Source: UBA2040 sp047637535 (GTDB lineage: Bacteria > Bacteroidota > Bacteroidia > Flavobacteriales_D > Crocinitomicaceae). From it: DNA of 5,206 bases. Shown piece by piece: positions 4,311 to 5,206 of this stretch (position 1 is its first letter; every line of letters begins with the position of its first letter). The notes under the pieces were generated by a model that saw nothing but the letters and a program-made list of their open reading frames with translations, was not told the origin of the DNA and did not search any database. Where the stretch lies: contig JBLIKY010000157.1 in NCBI GenBank assembly GCA_047637535.1, positions 1 to 5,206 on the forward strand, in the 5' to 3' direction. A program made the translations under genes and the position numbers.

Positions 4311-5206
4311 TATTTAAGGGTAAAGCTGTCTGTTCCGACAAGCATACCATCAATATAAACCTTGACTTTATAATTTCCTTTTTCAGCATCTTCACCTCTT
4401 AAATCGTAGAAGATCGACATGTCAATTTGTTCATTATTGTAATCTATGTCTTTCTTGTCAGAGAAGGCAATCATTCCCAAATCTGTTTGAACCACATTGG
4501 ATGACTTTTGTTGCAAAGTTTTTCCAGTTGGGTCAACAATTTGCATGTAAACCGTTCGCTTACCCGCTGGAGTAATAGGGTTTTCAGAAACAGTAAAACT
4601 AGAACGTATTTGTACGATTCCTCTTGCTTTATTTGATTCTTCAGTCGTGTTGTTCAGTTTCATTCTTAAACCAGCAGAATTAAAATTAAACACTTGCAAT
4701 TTGGATCCCTTTTTAACTTGAGCTTCTTTTTCCGCTGCTTCTTGTTTGTATTGATCTCTTTCTGTGCTCGTATTAGTCAACTTGGTATTTGTAGTCTCTA
4801 ATTTTGAAGTCAAATTGATATTCAAAGTATTTAAAGAATCGATTTGATACACATAACTCTTCATAATGCTTCGAAGCGTTTCATTTTCTTTACGCATAGA
4901 AAACAATTGAGATGCAGACATCTTTTTATTTCTATCCATTTTGGAAACCAATTCTTCAATTTTTTGTTTCTGAACAAGTAAACTATCCGATTTGCTATTG
5001 TCCTTAGCGATTAAAGCATCGTAAGTAGAAATCATGTTTTGAAAATCTTTTCTTAAATCATTTGACATATTGTCAACATAACCAGACATCATCTGGTTCA
5101 TGCCATCCATGTTTGATTTTAATTCGGTGTTTTGATTAGCGCAATCGTTTAGCTGAGTGTTTTTAGCTGACCAAAGGTACGCCAAGGCGCCAAGTCCTAA
5201 TAACAG
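4310..5206 (-). CDS. Membrane-anchored coiled-coil protein of unknown function (5' end cut)
   Basis: The open frame runs from the window edge with no stop for 298 codons, so the start lies outside. A TTG at 5185 could be read as a start but would cut into a hydrophobic stretch: the first visible residues are LLLGLGALAYLW, the end of an N-terminal membrane segment or signal anchor. Residues about 15-165 (counted from the edge) are hydrophilic and largely helical, with heptad-like spacing and many Lys, Glu, Asn and Met, ending near AAEKEAQVKKGSKLQVFNF. The last 130 or so residues look like a beta-sandwich domain (VYMQIVDPTGKTLQQ, then GNYKVKVYIDGMLVGTDSF at the end). From memory, this layout matches a Bacteroidota family of about 300 residues that is sometimes mislabelled 'chromosome partitioning protein ParA'; there is no Walker motif here, so that name has no support. 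It is probably an envelope protein, with its bulk on the outer face of the inner membrane. No function is assigned. Confidence 0.8.
   Translation of the reverse strand: MLLGLGALAYLWSAKNTQLNDCANQNTELKSNMDGMNQMMSGYVDNMSNDLRKDFQNMISTYDALIAKDNSKSDSLLVQKQKIEELVSKMDRNKKMSASQLFSMRKENETLRSIMKSYVYQIDSLNTLNINLTSKLETTNTKLTNTSTERDQYKQEAAEKEAQVKKGSKLQVFNFNSAGLRMKLNNTTEESNKARGIVQIRSSFTVSENPITPAGKRTVYMQIVDPTGKTLQQKSSNVVQTDLGMIAFSDKKDIDYNNEQIDMSIFYDLRGEDAEKGNYKVKVYIDGMLVGTDSFTLK

Noticed and set aside
4192..4395. Minus-strand frame of 67 residues overlapping the end of the coiled-coil gene.
   Set aside because: It overlaps that gene out of frame, covers the RRM promoter and leader, and shows no recognisable protein features.
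5183..5185. TTG as the start of the coiled-coil protein.
   Set aside because: The frame stays open to the window edge and the codons before TTG encode a hydrophobic segment, so the true start is upstream of the window.

Overview
The window looks like chromosomal DNA from a Bacteroidota member, most likely a flavobacterium-like lineage. The DNA is AT-rich. None of the six visible start codons has a clear Shine-Dalgarno sequence, and two genes are preceded by the TAnnTTTG -7 element typical of this phylum. The N-terminus of L13 (MDTLSYKT) and the style of the crotonase and the coiled-coil protein also fit. Every gene lies on the minus strand, so transcription runs from right to left.

Reading in the direction of transcription, the window opens (5206-4310) inside a membrane-anchored coiled-coil protein of unknown function whose start lies outside. 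A 132-base gap follows, with a -7 promoter box, a leader hairpin and three tandem TTAG units just before the start of a small RRM-type RNA-binding protein (4177-3740). Only 28 bases later comes a crotonase-superfamily enzyme (3711-2938), possibly methylglutaconyl-CoA hydratase-like. A candidate weak terminator hairpin (2873-2901) closes that unit.

A well-formed promoter (TTG, 20 bases, TATCTTTG; 2801-2771) then starts a translation operon: rplM (L13, GTG start), rpsI (S9), rpsB (S2 with a low-complexity C-terminal tail) and tsf (EF-Ts). The spacers are 5, 112 and 10 bases. L13 and S9 go into the large and small subunit, S2 into the small subunit, and EF-Ts recycles EF-Tu.

The gene content is ordinary housekeeping. 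The most interesting unexplained signal is in the 112-base rpsI-rpsB spacer: positions 1856-1796 can fold into one long three-helix RNA stem of about 21 base pairs that ends 29 bases before the rpsB start. It is a candidate autoregulatory leader for S2 (and EF-Ts) inside the merged operon. I see no mobile element, CRISPR array, tRNA or rRNA.
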